A stretch of DNA of 64,000 nucleotides, taken from Kitasatospora cheerisanensis KCTC 2395 (lineage in GTDB: Bacteria; Actinomycetota; Actinomycetes; Streptomycetales; Streptomycetaceae). Location: NCBI RefSeq assembly GCF_000696185.1, contig NZ_KK853997.1:7041383-7105382 (forward strand), written 5' to 3'. The notes beneath the pieces were generated by a model. It saw only the letters and a list, made by a program, of their open reading frames with translations. It had not been told where the DNA came from and did not search any database. Shown in pieces: positions 56,718-64,000 of this stretch (position 1 is its first letter; each line of letters starts with the position of its first letter). Position numbers and translations under genes: made by a program.

Positions 56718-58101
56718 GGCCGGGCCGATCCGGTACGACCTCGCGGTGATCGGCGCGGGCCCCGCCGGGCTGGCCGCCGCCGACGCCGCCGCGGCCCTCG
56801 GCCTGCGGGTCGCGCTGCTGGACGCCGGCGCCCGGCTCGGCGGGCAGTACTACCGGCACCCCGCGCCCGAACTCGGCGCGGCCCGCCCGGAGAAGCTGCA
56901 CCACGGCTGGCGGACCTTCGACCGGCTGCGCGAACGCCTCGCCGCCGCCCCGCTGGTCGACCACCTGCCCGAGCACCACGTGTGGGCCGCCGAACGCGGC
57001 GAGCACTGGACGCTGCACGCCACCCGCGGGCCGGAGCGCGCCGACCGGGCCACCGTCACGGCCCGCGGCCTGCTGCTGGCGACCGGCGCGTACGAGCGCC
57101 AACTGCCGTTCCCCGGCTGGACGCTGCCCGGAGTGGTGACCGCCGGCGGCGCGCAGGCGATGCTCAAGTCCGGGCTGGTGCTGCCGGGGCGGCGGATCGT
57201 GGTGGCGGGCAGCGGCCCGCTGCTGCTGGCCGTCGCCTCCTCGCTGGCGGCCGCCGGGGCGCGCGTCCCGGCGATCGTCGAGGCGACCGGCTACCTCGGC
57301 TACGGGCGCGGCCTGCCGGTGCTGGCGGGCAATCCCGCCAAGCTCGCCGAGGGCGCCGAGCACGCGGCCCGGCTGCTGCGGCACGGGGTCCGGCTGCGCC
57401 GCCGGGCGGCCGTCGTCGAGGCGCACGGCACCGACCGGATCACCGCCGTCACGGTGGCCCGGCTGGACGCCCGCTGGAAGCCGGTGCCCGGCAGCGGGCG
57501 GCGGATCGCCTGCGACGCGCTCGCCATCGGCCACGGACTCGTCCCGCAGATCGACCTGGCCGTCGAGCTCGGCGCCGCCACCGTCACCACCGCCGACGGC
57601 ACGGCCGCGCTGCGGGTGGACGCCCAGCAGCGCACCAGCGTGCCCGGGCTGTGGGCGGCGGGGGAGACCTGCGGCGTCGGCGGCGCCGACCTGGCGCTCG
57701 CCGAGGGCGTGCTCGCCGCCCACTCGGTCGCCGGAAAGCCCGCCCCGGCACGGGAGTTGACGGTCCGCCGGCGGCGGCGCGGGTTCGCCGCGCTGATGGC
57801 CGCCGCGCACGCGCCCGGGCCGGACTGGACGGGCTGGGTCACCGACGACACGGACGTCTGCCGGTGCGAGGAAGTCCCGGCGCGGGCCGTCCGGGAGGCC
57901 GTCACCGAACTGGGCGCGGCCGACGCCCGCACCGTCAAGCTGCTCACCCGGGCCGGCATGGGCTGGTGCCAGGGCCGGATGTGCGGGCCCGCCGTGGCCT
58001 GCCTGTCCGGCGGGCCGCTCGGCGGGCCCGACAGCCGGCCGCTGTCCTGCCCCGTCCCGCTGGCGCAACTCGCGGAGCCGGACGAGCCGTTCGTGCAGTA
58101 G
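56698..58101 (+). CDS. NAD(P)/FAD oxidoreductase with C-terminal 2Fe-2S domain, dehydrogenase alpha subunit
   Basis: 467 residues, ATG 56698 behind aaggac. An N-terminal FAD site (YDLAVIGAGPAGLAAADAA) and a second dinucleotide site (RRIVVAGSGPLLLAVASSLAAAG) are followed by GLWAAGETCGVGGADLALAEG. A C-terminal BFD-like domain has TDVCRCEEV and GMGWCQGRMCGPAVACL (four cysteines for a 2Fe-2S cluster). This is the HcnB/LhpE-like subunit of heteromeric amine dehydrogenases. A hairpin follows its stop. Confidence 0.88.
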   Translation: MATSRSEAGPIRYDLAVIGAGPAGLAAADAAAALGLRVALLDAGARLGGQYYRHPAPELGAARPEKLHHGWRTFDRLRERLAAAPLVDHLPEHHVWAAERGEHWTLHATRGPERADRATVTARGLLLATGAYERQLPFPGWTLPGVVTAGGAQAMLKSGLVLPGRRIVVAGSGPLLLAVASSLAAAGARVPAIVEATGYLGYGRGLPVLAGNPAKLAEGAEHAARLLRHGVRLRRRAAVVEAHGTDRITAVTVARLDARWKPVPGSGRRIACDALAIGHGLVPQIDLAVELGAATVTTADGTAALRVDAQQRTSVPGLWAAGETCGVGGADLALAEGVLAAHSVAGKPAPARELTVRRRRRGFAALMAAAHAPGPDWTGWVTDDTDVCRCEEVPARAVREAVTELGAADARTVKLLTRAGMGWCQGRMCGPAVACLSGGPLGGPDSRPLSCPVPLAQLAEPDEPFVQ

Positions 58102-58102
58102 G

Positions 58103-58129
58103 GCCGGTGCCCCCCGGTGGGGCGCCGGC
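58103..58129 (+). terminator. Hairpin after the dehydrogenase operon
   Basis: gccggtgcccc (58103-58113) pairs with ggggcgccggc (58119-58129) over 11 bp with one G-T wobble, two bases after the stop codon. It separates the dehydrogenase operon from the deaminase promoter. Confidence 0.75.
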
Positions 58130-58142
58130 TCGGCGGGGCCCC

Positions 58143-58181
58143 TTGTGCGCCCCGCACGAACACTTATAAAATGTCACACAT
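58143..58181 (+). promoter_or_regulatory. Promoter and candidate operator of the deaminase gene
   Basis: TTGTGC (58143-58148) and TATAAA (58165-58170) are 16 bases apart, unusually A/T-rich for this genome. Directly downstream lies the palindrome ATGT-CAC-ACAT (58171-58181), whose reverse strand holds the GTGACAT word also present in the promoters at 55240 and 63904. Confidence 0.6.
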
Positions 58182-58200
58182 CATATCGAGGGAGATCCCC

Positions 58201-59108
58201 GTGACTCGCACCGCCCACGACTCCGCCCGCCCCTGGCGCGGCATCATGGTCGCCACCACGCTGCCGTTCCACGAGGACGGCACCGTCGACTACGACGCCT
58301 ACGCCCAGCACGTCCGCTGGCTGCTCGACAACGGCTGCGACGGCGTCGTCCCCAACGGCTCGCTCGGGGAGTACCAGACCCTCACCGCCGAGGAGCGCGC
58401 CAAGGTCGTCACCACCGCCGTCGAGGCGGCCGGCGACGGCGCCCGCGTGATGCCCGGCGTCGCCGCCTACGGCAGCGCCGAATCCCGCCGCTGGGCCGAA
58501 CAGGCCGCCGAGGCCGGGGCCGGCTCCGTGCTGCTGCTCCCGCCGAACGCCTACCGCGCCGACCACGACGCCGTCCGCGCCCACTACGCCGAGGTCGCCA
58601 AGGCCGGCCTGCGATCGTCGCCTACAACAACCCGATCGACACCAAGGTCGACCTCGTCCCCGCACTGCTCGCCGAGCTGCACGCGGCCGGCCACATCGTC
58701 GCCGTCAAGGAGTTCTCCGGCGACGTCCGCCGCGCCTACGAGATCGCCGAACTCGCCCCCGGCCTCGACCTGCTGATCGGCGCCGACGACGTCCTGCTCG
58801 AACTCGCCCTGGCCGGCGCGGTCGGCTGGATCGCCGGCTACCCCAACGCCCTCCCCGCCACCAGCGCCGAGCTGTACCACGCCGCCCTCGCCGGCGACCT
58901 GGCCACCGCGCTGCCGCTCTACAAGTCGCTGCACCCGCTGCTGCGCTGGGACTCCAAGACCGAGTTCGTCCAGGCCATCAAGCTCTCCATGGACCTGGCC
59001 GGCCGCACCGGCGGACCCACCCGCGCCCCGCGGCTGCCGCTGCGCCCCGAGATCGAGGCCGCCGTGCGCGCCGCCACCGAGAAGGCGCTCGCCGAGGGCC
59101 ACAAGTAA
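58201..59108 (+). CDS. DapA-family deaminase (predicted hydroxypyrroline-carboxylate deaminase), with apparent frameshift
   Basis: Start GTG 58201 behind gagggag. WRGIMVATTLPFHEDGTVDYD opens a dihydrodipicolinate-synthase barrel; GVVPNGSLGEYQTLTAEER is the GxxGE loop. The frame changes from 1 to 3 at about 58613: inserting one C after cctg restores PIVAYNNPIDTKVDL and then IVAVKEFSGDVRRAYE with the Schiff-base lysine, ending EKALAEGHK at 59108 (~302 residues, normal length). The predicted reaction is deamination of pyrroline-4-hydroxy-2-carboxylate to 2-oxoglutarate semialdehyde (LhpC-like). If the frameshift is real, the gene is inactive. Confidence 0.87.
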
Positions 59109-59132
59109 CGCCCGCGGCGGCCCGCCCGCCCC

Positions 59133-59171
59133 GGCCCGGACCGGCGACCTCGGGGGCGCGCGGTCCGGGCC
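59133..59171 (+). terminator. Hairpin after the deaminase gene
   Basis: ggcccggaccg (59133-59143) pairs perfectly with 59161-59171 around a 17-base loop, 24 bases after the stop codon. The following 50 bases are also G/C palindromic. Confidence 0.6.
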
Positions 59172-59251
59172 GGACCACCGGCCCCGGGCCGGGCCGGGGT
59201 GACGGACCGTCAGGCCGGCCGGATCATCAGCAGTCAGGAGGGAACACCGCG

Positions 59252-60259
59252 ATGCGGACCCGTCACGTCTTCCACGCCGTCGACTCGCACACCGAGGGCA
59301 TGCCCACCCGGGTGATCACCGGCGGCTTCGGCACCGTCCCCGGCGCCACCATGGCCGAGCGGCGCGCCCACTTCCAGCAGCACCTGGACCACTTCCGGAC
59401 CCTGCTGATGTACGAGCCGCGCGGCCACGCCGCGATGAGCGGCGCGATCCTGCAGCCGCCGACCCGGCCGGACGCCGACTTCGGCGTGCTCTACATCGAG
59501 GTCTCCGGCCTGCTGCCGATGTGCGGCCACGGCACGATCGGCGTCGCCACCGTGCTGGTCGAGACCGGCATGGTCCCGGTCGTCGAACCCGTCACCACCG
59601 TCCGCCTCGACACCCCCGCCGGGCTGGTGGTCGCCGACGTCCAGGTCCGCGACGGCGCGGCCGTCGGCGTCACCATCCGCAACGTCGCCTCCTACTCGGT
59701 CGCCCTCGACCGCAAGCTTGACGTGCCCGGGTACGGGACGGTGACCTACGACCTGGCGTACGGCGGCAACTTCTACGCGATCCTGCCGCTCGACCAGTTC
59801 GGCCTGCCGTTCGAACGCGAGCGCAAGGACGACATCCTGGCGGCCGGGCTGGCCATGATGGACGCGATCAACGCCTCCGAGGAGCACCGGCCCGTGCACC
59901 CCGAGGACCCGAGCATCCACGGCTGCCACCACGTGCAGCTGCTCGCCCCCGGCTCGGACGCCGCGCACTCCCGGCACGCGATGGCCATCCACCCCGGCTG
60001 GTTCGACCGCTCGCCGTGCGGCACCGGCACCTCGGCACGGATGGCGCAGCTGCACGCCCGGGGCGAACTGGCGCTCGGGGCGGACTTCCGCAACGACTCC
60101 TTCCTCGGCACCACCTTCGTCGGCCGCCTGGTCGAGGAGACGACGGTGGCCGGCCGGCCCGCCGTGGTGCCGACCGTCACCGGCCGCGCCTGGGTGACGG
60201 GCACCGCGCAGTACTTCCTCGACCCGACCGATCCGTTCCCGGCCGGGTTCCTGCTCTAG
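59252..60259 (+). CDS. 4-hydroxyproline 2-epimerase
   Basis: 335 residues, ATG 59252 behind caggaggga. It belongs to the proline racemase family with both catalytic cysteines: LPMCGHGTIG (first) and DRSPCGTGTSARM (second). FHAVDSHTEGMPTRVITGG opens the fold and FLGTTFVGRLVEETTVAG is near the C-terminus. The Cys/Cys pair and the neighbourhood support conversion of trans-4-hydroxy-L-proline to cis-4-hydroxy-D-proline rather than proline racemisation. It is the entry step of the cluster. Confidence 0.9.
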   Translation: MRTRHVFHAVDSHTEGMPTRVITGGFGTVPGATMAERRAHFQQHLDHFRTLLMYEPRGHAAMSGAILQPPTRPDADFGVLYIEVSGLLPMCGHGTIGVATVLVETGMVPVVEPVTTVRLDTPAGLVVADVQVRDGAAVGVTIRNVASYSVALDRKLDVPGYGTVTYDLAYGGNFYAILPLDQFGLPFERERKDDILAAGLAMMDAINASEEHRPVHPEDPSIHGCHHVQLLAPGSDAAHSRHAMAIHPGWFDRSPCGTGTSARMAQLHARGELALGADFRNDSFLGTTFVGRLVEETTVAGRPAVVPTVTGRAWVTGTAQYFLDPTDPFPAGFLL

Positions 60260-60436
60260 GCCGCCTGCCCGCCCGCCCGCCTGCCCGGTGCGGAAGGAAC
60301 GGGTGGGCGCGACCGGGGCGCGGGCGTCGGGCGGGCCACGTCCGGTTCGGCGGAACCGGGCGCGCCGCCCGCCGGCCCGCGCCCCGATCCGGCCCACCCG
60401 GACCCGAATTCCCTTGCAACGAAAGGTGTTTCGATC

Positions 60437-61819
60437 GTGACCACTGTCGACTCGTACAACCCCGCCGACCCCGACGACCTGGTCGTCTCCGCACCTGCCG
60501 TGGGGGCGGCCGGAGTCGAGGACGCGATCGGACGGGCCCGGGCCGCCCAGCGCGAGTGGTGGGCGCTCGGCGCGGCGGGACGGTCGGCCGCGCTCGGCCG
60601 GGCCGCGAACGCCCTGGAGGCCGCCGGCGAGGAACTGGTCGCGCTGACGGTCCGCGAGGTCGGCAAGCCCCTCGCCGAGGCCCGCGGCGAGGTGGCCCGC
60701 ACGGTGGCGATCTGGCGCTACTACGCGCAGGCGCCCTTCGCCGCCGCCGGGGACGTCCACGAGCCCGCCGCCGGGCCCGGGCTGCTGCTGACGCGCCGTC
60801 GGCCGTACGGCGTCGCCGGACTGGTCACGCCGTGGAACTTCCCGCTGGCCATCCCGACCTGGAAGGCCGCGCCCGCGCTCGCCGTCGGCAACACCGTCGT
60901 GCTCAAGCCCGCCCCCGAGGCCACGGCCTGCGCGCTGCGCCTCGCCGAACTGGCCGGCCTGCCGGACGGCGTGCTGACCGTGGTGCCCGGCGGCGGCGAG
61001 GAGGGCGCGGCGCTGGTCGCCGGCGCCGACATCGTCTCCTTCACCGGCTCCACCGCCGTCGGCCGCCAGGTCGTCGCGACCGCCGCCGGGCGCGGCATCC
61101 CGGTGCAGGCCGAGATGGGCGGCCTCAACTCCGCTCTCGTCCTGCCCGACGCCGACTTCGCGCAGGCCGCCGCGCACCTCGCCGCCGCGATCGCCGGCTA
61201 CGCGGGCCAGAAGTGCACCGCCACCAGCCGGGTGATCGCCGTCGGCGACGCCTACCGGCCGCTGACCGAGGCGCTCACCAAGGCGCTCGCCCAGCTCCCG
61301 GCCGCGGAGCCGTCGTCGGCGTCCACCGCGTGCGGGCCGGTGATCAACCGTCAGGCGCTGGAGCGGCTGCTCACCGCGATCGACAGCGCGAAGGCCGCCG
61401 GCGCGACAGTGCTCACCGGCGGCGTCCGCGCGGACCGGCCCGGCTGGTACCTGGAGCCCACCCTGCTGGCCGACGTTCCCGCCGAACACCCGCTGGCCAA
61501 CGAGGAGTTCTTCGGCCCCGTCGCGGTGCTGCTGCCCGCCGCCGACCTTGACGAGGCGATCGCCCTGGCCAACGGGACCCGGCACACCCTCGCCACCTCC
61601 GTCCACTCGCGCAGCCTGGACACCGCCCTCGCCGCCGCGGACCGGCTCGACGCCGGCATGATCCGCGTCAACGCCCCCTCCAGCGGCGTCGACTTCCACC
61701 TGCCGTTCGGCGGCGCGAAGGCCGCCTCCTACGGCGCCCGCGAACAGGGCAGCACCGCGACCGACTTCTACACCGCCTCCCGCACCGTCAGCCTCCTCCC
61801 GGCGGGCGAGAACCGATGA
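60437..61819 (+). CDS. Aldehyde dehydrogenase, predicted 2-oxoglutarate semialdehyde dehydrogenase
   Basis: 460 residues from GTG 60437 behind gaaaggtg. VTPWNFPLAIPTWKAAPALA and VLKPAPEATACA are the cofactor site, SFTGSTAVGRQV the Rossmann turn, QAEMGGLNSALVL the general-base glutamate, and GYAGQKCTATSRVIA the catalytic cysteine. NEEFFGPVAVLLP is conserved. In this setting it should oxidise 2-oxoglutarate semialdehyde to 2-oxoglutarate with NAD(P)+, ending the pathway in the TCA cycle. Confidence 0.9.
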   Translation: MTTVDSYNPADPDDLVVSAPAVGAAGVEDAIGRARAAQREWWALGAAGRSAALGRAANALEAAGEELVALTVREVGKPLAEARGEVARTVAIWRYYAQAPFAAAGDVHEPAAGPGLLLTRRRPYGVAGLVTPWNFPLAIPTWKAAPALAVGNTVVLKPAPEATACALRLAELAGLPDGVLTVVPGGGEEGAALVAGADIVSFTGSTAVGRQVVATAAGRGIPVQAEMGGLNSALVLPDADFAQAAAHLAAAIAGYAGQKCTATSRVIAVGDAYRPLTEALTKALAQLPAAEPSSASTACGPVINRQALERLLTAIDSAKAAGATVLTGGVRADRPGWYLEPTLLADVPAEHPLANEEFFGPVAVLLPAADLDEAIALANGTRHTLATSVHSRSLDTALAAADRLDAGMIRVNAPSSGVDFHLPFGGAKAASYGAREQGSTATDFYTASRTVSLLPAGENR

Positions 61820-61934
61820 CCCCGCGCCACGGCGCCCGGCCGCTGCGCGTCGGTCGCGGCGGGCCGGGAGGCGCGGCCGCGGTGCTGCTCCTGTTCTGTT
61901 CGATCGTCAACGTGCGTACTGCCGTGGAGTCCTG

Positions 61935-62942
61935 ATGAACATCACCACCACTGACTATCACACCGCCGGGGAGCCGTTCCGGATCGTGACCGGGGGGCTG
62001 CCGCCCGTGCCGGGCGACAGCGTGGCCGAGCGGCGGGCCATCGCGATCGGTGCCGGGGGGACGGCCACCGCGCCGCGGGCGAGTGCGCTGGACGACGTGC
62101 GGCGGCTGCTGACGCGGGAGCCGCGGGGCCATGCGGGGATGTACGGCGGGTTCGTGGTGGCGGCGGACGACGGGGAGGCGGACTTCGGGGTGCTGTTCTG
62201 GCACAAGGACGGGTACTCGACGGCGTGCGGGCACGGGACGATGGCGCTCGGGGTGTGGGCGGTGGACACCGGCCGGGTGGCCGCGCCCGACGACGGGACG
62301 GCGCTGGTGCGGATCGACGTGCCGTCGGGGCGGGTGAGTGCGACGGTGCACCGGCGCGGCGGGCGGACCACGGGGGTGACGTTCCGCAACGTGCCGACCC
62401 GGGTGCTCGGCCGGAAGGTCGAACTCGCCACCTCCCGCGGAACACCGGCGGTGGACCTCGCGCACTCCGGCGCGGTCTACGCCTCGCTGCCGGCGGCCGC
62501 GCTCGGCCTGTCCGTCGTCCCCGAGCGGCTGCCCGAACTGACCGCCGCCGGGCGGGAGATCAGGGCGGCGCTGGAGGGGCACCCGGCGCTCGCGGCGTAC
62601 CGCGACGGCGTGTACGGGGTGATCCTGTACGACGAGCTGCCCGACACGCCGTCGGGGCCGCACCAGCGCAACGTGACGGTGTTCGCGGACGGGCAGATCG
62701 ACCGCTCGCCGTGCGGTTCGGGCACCTCGGCCCGGCTGGCGCTGCTCGCCGACGAGGGCGCGCTGCGCCCGGAGCAGACGCTGCGTCACGACTCGGTCAT
62801 CGGGACGGTGTTCACCGGCCGGGTCCGCGAGCAGGTCGGGGACGGCGTGGTCACCGAGGTGACCGGCACCGCGCACCGCACCGGCGAGCACCGCTTCGTG
62901 CTGGACGGCGACGACACGCTCGGCGCGGGGTTCCTGCTGTGA
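61935..62942 (+). CDS. Second proline racemase-family protein
   Basis: 335 residues, ATG 61935. TTDYHTAGEPFRIVTGGLPP opens the family fold, STACGHGTMALG holds the first catalytic cysteine and DRSPCGSGTSARL the second. Trans-3-hydroxyproline dehydratases of this family normally have Thr at the second site, so this protein looks like a racemase or epimerase (for example of 3-hydroxyproline). Its neighbour is a pyrroline-2-carboxylate-reductase-like gene, which would fit a dehydratase; the two signals conflict. It overlaps that gene by four bases. Confidence 0.86.
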   Translation: MNITTTDYHTAGEPFRIVTGGLPPVPGDSVAERRAIAIGAGGTATAPRASALDDVRRLLTREPRGHAGMYGGFVVAADDGEADFGVLFWHKDGYSTACGHGTMALGVWAVDTGRVAAPDDGTALVRIDVPSGRVSATVHRRGGRTTGVTFRNVPTRVLGRKVELATSRGTPAVDLAHSGAVYASLPAAALGLSVVPERLPELTAAGREIRAALEGHPALAAYRDGVYGVILYDELPDTPSGPHQRNVTVFADGQIDRSPCGSGTSARLALLADEGALRPEQTLRHDSVIGTVFTGRVREQVGDGVVTEVTGTAHRTGEHRFVLDGDDTLGAGFLL

Positions 62943-63907
62943 ACGAGGGCGCTGCGAACGAGGGACTGGAACCGACGCTGGAGCTGACGCTCGATCACCT
63001 GGCCGCCGTGGAGGCGCTGGAGCGCGCGCTGCTGGACGGGCTGGACGTGGAGCACTGCCCGCAGCGCTCCGCGGTGCCGGTGCCGGCGGGGGAGCTGCTG
63101 CTGATGCCCGCCGCGATCGGCGGGTTCGCGGGGGTGAAGGTCGCGGGGGTGGCGCCGGCCAACCCGGCGGCGGGGCTGCCCCGGATCACCGGCAGCTACC
63201 TGCTGCTGGACGGTCCGACGCTGCAGCCGCTCGCCCTGCTGGACGGCGCGGCGCTCACCGCGCTGCGCACGCCCGCCGTGACCGCGCTCGCGCTGCGCGC
63301 CCTCGCGGGGCCGGACGCCGCGCACCTGGTGGTGTTCGGCGCGGGCCCGCAGGCGTTCGGGCACGTGGCGGCGGTGCGCGCGGTGCTGCCGCTGGAGCGG
63401 GTCACGGTGGTGGCCCGCCGTCCCGGTCCGGCGGCCGAACTGGCGCGCTTCGCGGCCTCCTCGGGCCTGGACGCGGCGGTGGGCGGCCCGGAGGCGGTGG
63501 CGAAGGCGGACGTGGTGGTGTGCTGCACCACGGCGCGCACCCCGCTGTTCGACGGGCGGCTGGTGCCGGACGGCGCGGCGGTCGCGGCGGTCGGCTCGCA
63601 CGAGCCGGACGCCCGCGAGGTGGACGCCGAACTGGTGGGCCGGGCCCAGCTGTTCGTGGAGGCGCGGGCGGTGGCCCGGCGGGAGGCCGGGGACCTGCTG
63701 ATGGCCGGGGCGGCGGAGGAACGGCAGATCAATCTGTCGGAACTGGTGACCGGAGGGGCGGTTGTCCGCCATGATCGGCCGAGGCTGTTCAAGAGCGTCG
63801 GCATGGCCTGGCAGGATCTGGCGGTGGCGGCGGCCCAGTACGACGCCCGTCACCGGAGCCGAAGCGGAAGCGGAACCGGATCAGGGCGTTCACGCTCCGC
63901 AACGTGA
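62939..63907 (+). CDS. Ornithine cyclodeaminase/mu-crystallin family reductase
   Basis: 322 residues from GTG 62939, which overlaps the previous stop (GTGA). MPAAIGGFAGVKVAGVAP and GSYLLLDGPTLQPLALLDGAALTALRT are the substrate-side motifs. VVFGAGPQAFGHVAAVRAV is the NAD(P) turn. Without the ornithine cyclodeaminase specific residues visible, the likely reaction is reduction of pyrroline-2-carboxylate to L-proline. Substrate is inferred from context. It ends in a Ser/Gly/Arg-rich tail (RSRSGSGTGSGRSRSAT). Confidence 0.86.
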   Translation: MNEGAANEGLEPTLELTLDHLAAVEALERALLDGLDVEHCPQRSAVPVPAGELLLMPAAIGGFAGVKVAGVAPANPAAGLPRITGSYLLLDGPTLQPLALLDGAALTALRTPAVTALALRALAGPDAAHLVVFGAGPQAFGHVAAVRAVLPLERVTVVARRPGPAAELARFAASSGLDAAVGGPEAVAKADVVVCCTTARTPLFDGRLVPDGAAVAAVGSHEPDAREVDAELVGRAQLFVEARAVARREAGDLLMAGAAEERQINLSELVTGGAVVRHDRPRLFKSVGMAWQDLAVAAAQYDARHRSRSGSGTGSGRSRSAT

Positions 63908-63919
63908 CATTGTACAATG
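63908..63919 (+). promoter_or_regulatory. Palindromic operator candidate before the regulator gene
   Basis: cattgtacaatg is a perfect 12-base palindrome, overlapped on its left by GTGACAT (63904-63910). tacaat (63913-63918) within it could be the -10 of the regulator gene, so binding would give autoregulation. Confidence 0.6.
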
Positions 63920-63949
63920 GGGGTTCTGTTGAAGCCCCGGAGGAACGCC

Positions 63950-64000
63950 ATGTCCGACCTGAAGCCCCGCAACCTCATCTCCGTCCAGGAGCGGCTGCGC
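63950..64000 (+). CDS. Start of a probable GntR-family regulator (partial)
   Basis: ATG 63950 with ggaggaa upstream; only 17 codons lie inside the window (MSDLKPRNLISVQERLR), and the frame is open to the edge. The final residues resemble the start of a GntR winged helix-turn-helix. Position next to the hydroxyproline cluster and the palindrome before it fit a local regulator. The family call is tentative. Confidence 0.55.
   Translation, partial: MSDLKPRNLISVQERLR

Overview
This window is from a high-GC actinomycete, almost certainly a member of the Streptomycetaceae (Streptomyces or Kitasatospora). The signs are very strong G/C bias at third codon positions, many GTG starts, a chaplin pair, mycothiol biosynthesis (mshC), an F420-type oxidoreductase, and the whole Pup-proteasome locus. 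The order chaplin pair, DUF3090, SCO1664-family, mshC, PAC2, metH, RecB-type nuclease, site-2 protease, trmI, ferredoxin/arc, dop, pup, prcB, prcA, pafA, FKBPs, pafBC, tatAC is the conserved core arrangement of this family as I remember it. No transposon, prophage or CRISPR array is visible.

Layout. (1) 1-7337: the 3' part of a large NRPS, probably a hybrid, with domains aminotransferase (AMT), luciferase-like monooxygenase (LLM), C, A, PCP and a terminal C. It is broken by about ten apparent single-base deletions. A bidirectional hairpin and tRNA-Leu(GAG) follow. (2) 7720-12069: an M20 peptidase, short and long chaplins (chpH/chpC type), DUF5703 and a conserved hypothetical gene. (3) 12201-20813: a RecD-like protein whose helicase motifs are all degenerate, an aldo/keto reductase, small conserved proteins, an F420-type LLM oxidoreductase, an ALF-repeat surface protein, CorA and a histidine phosphatase. 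(4) 20922-29702: DUF3090, an SCO1664-family protein, mshC, PAC2, a lipoprotein, a zinc alcohol dehydrogenase, a GltS-like FMN protein and a TIM-barrel-like membrane protein. (5) 29850-40937: metH, a HAD phosphatase, an oligopeptide-binding lipoprotein, a NarL-type regulator coupled to a RecB-type nuclease, a site-2 protease, trmI and a secreted protein. (6) 40945-55138: ferredoxin divergent from arc, then dop, pup, prcB, prcA, pafA, three FKBP-type isomerases, pafB, pafC, two small genes, tatA and tatC. (7) 55258-64000: a complete predicted hydroxyproline catabolic cluster, with the start of a probable GntR-type regulator at the window edge.

How the genes work together. In region 6, Dop and PafA process and attach Pup, ARC/Mpa unfolds pupylated proteins and PrcBA degrades them; PafBC is the linked WYL transcription factor pair. 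In region 7, the predicted flow is trans-4-hydroxy-L-proline to cis-4-hydroxy-D-proline (epimerase), to pyrroline-4-hydroxy-2-carboxylate (three-subunit dehydrogenase), to 2-oxoglutarate semialdehyde (DapA-family deaminase), to 2-oxoglutarate (aldehyde dehydrogenase). A second racemase-family enzyme and an ornithine-cyclodeaminase-family reductase may deal with other hydroxyproline isomers. Three promoters in this region share a GTGACAT-containing candidate operator.

Data caution. The NRPS, tatA and the DapA-family gene all break by frame changes of the same sign, each explained by single missing bases in G/C-rich runs. I read this as systematic base-calling error rather than gene decay. Family assignments rest on motifs read by eye; no database search was possible.
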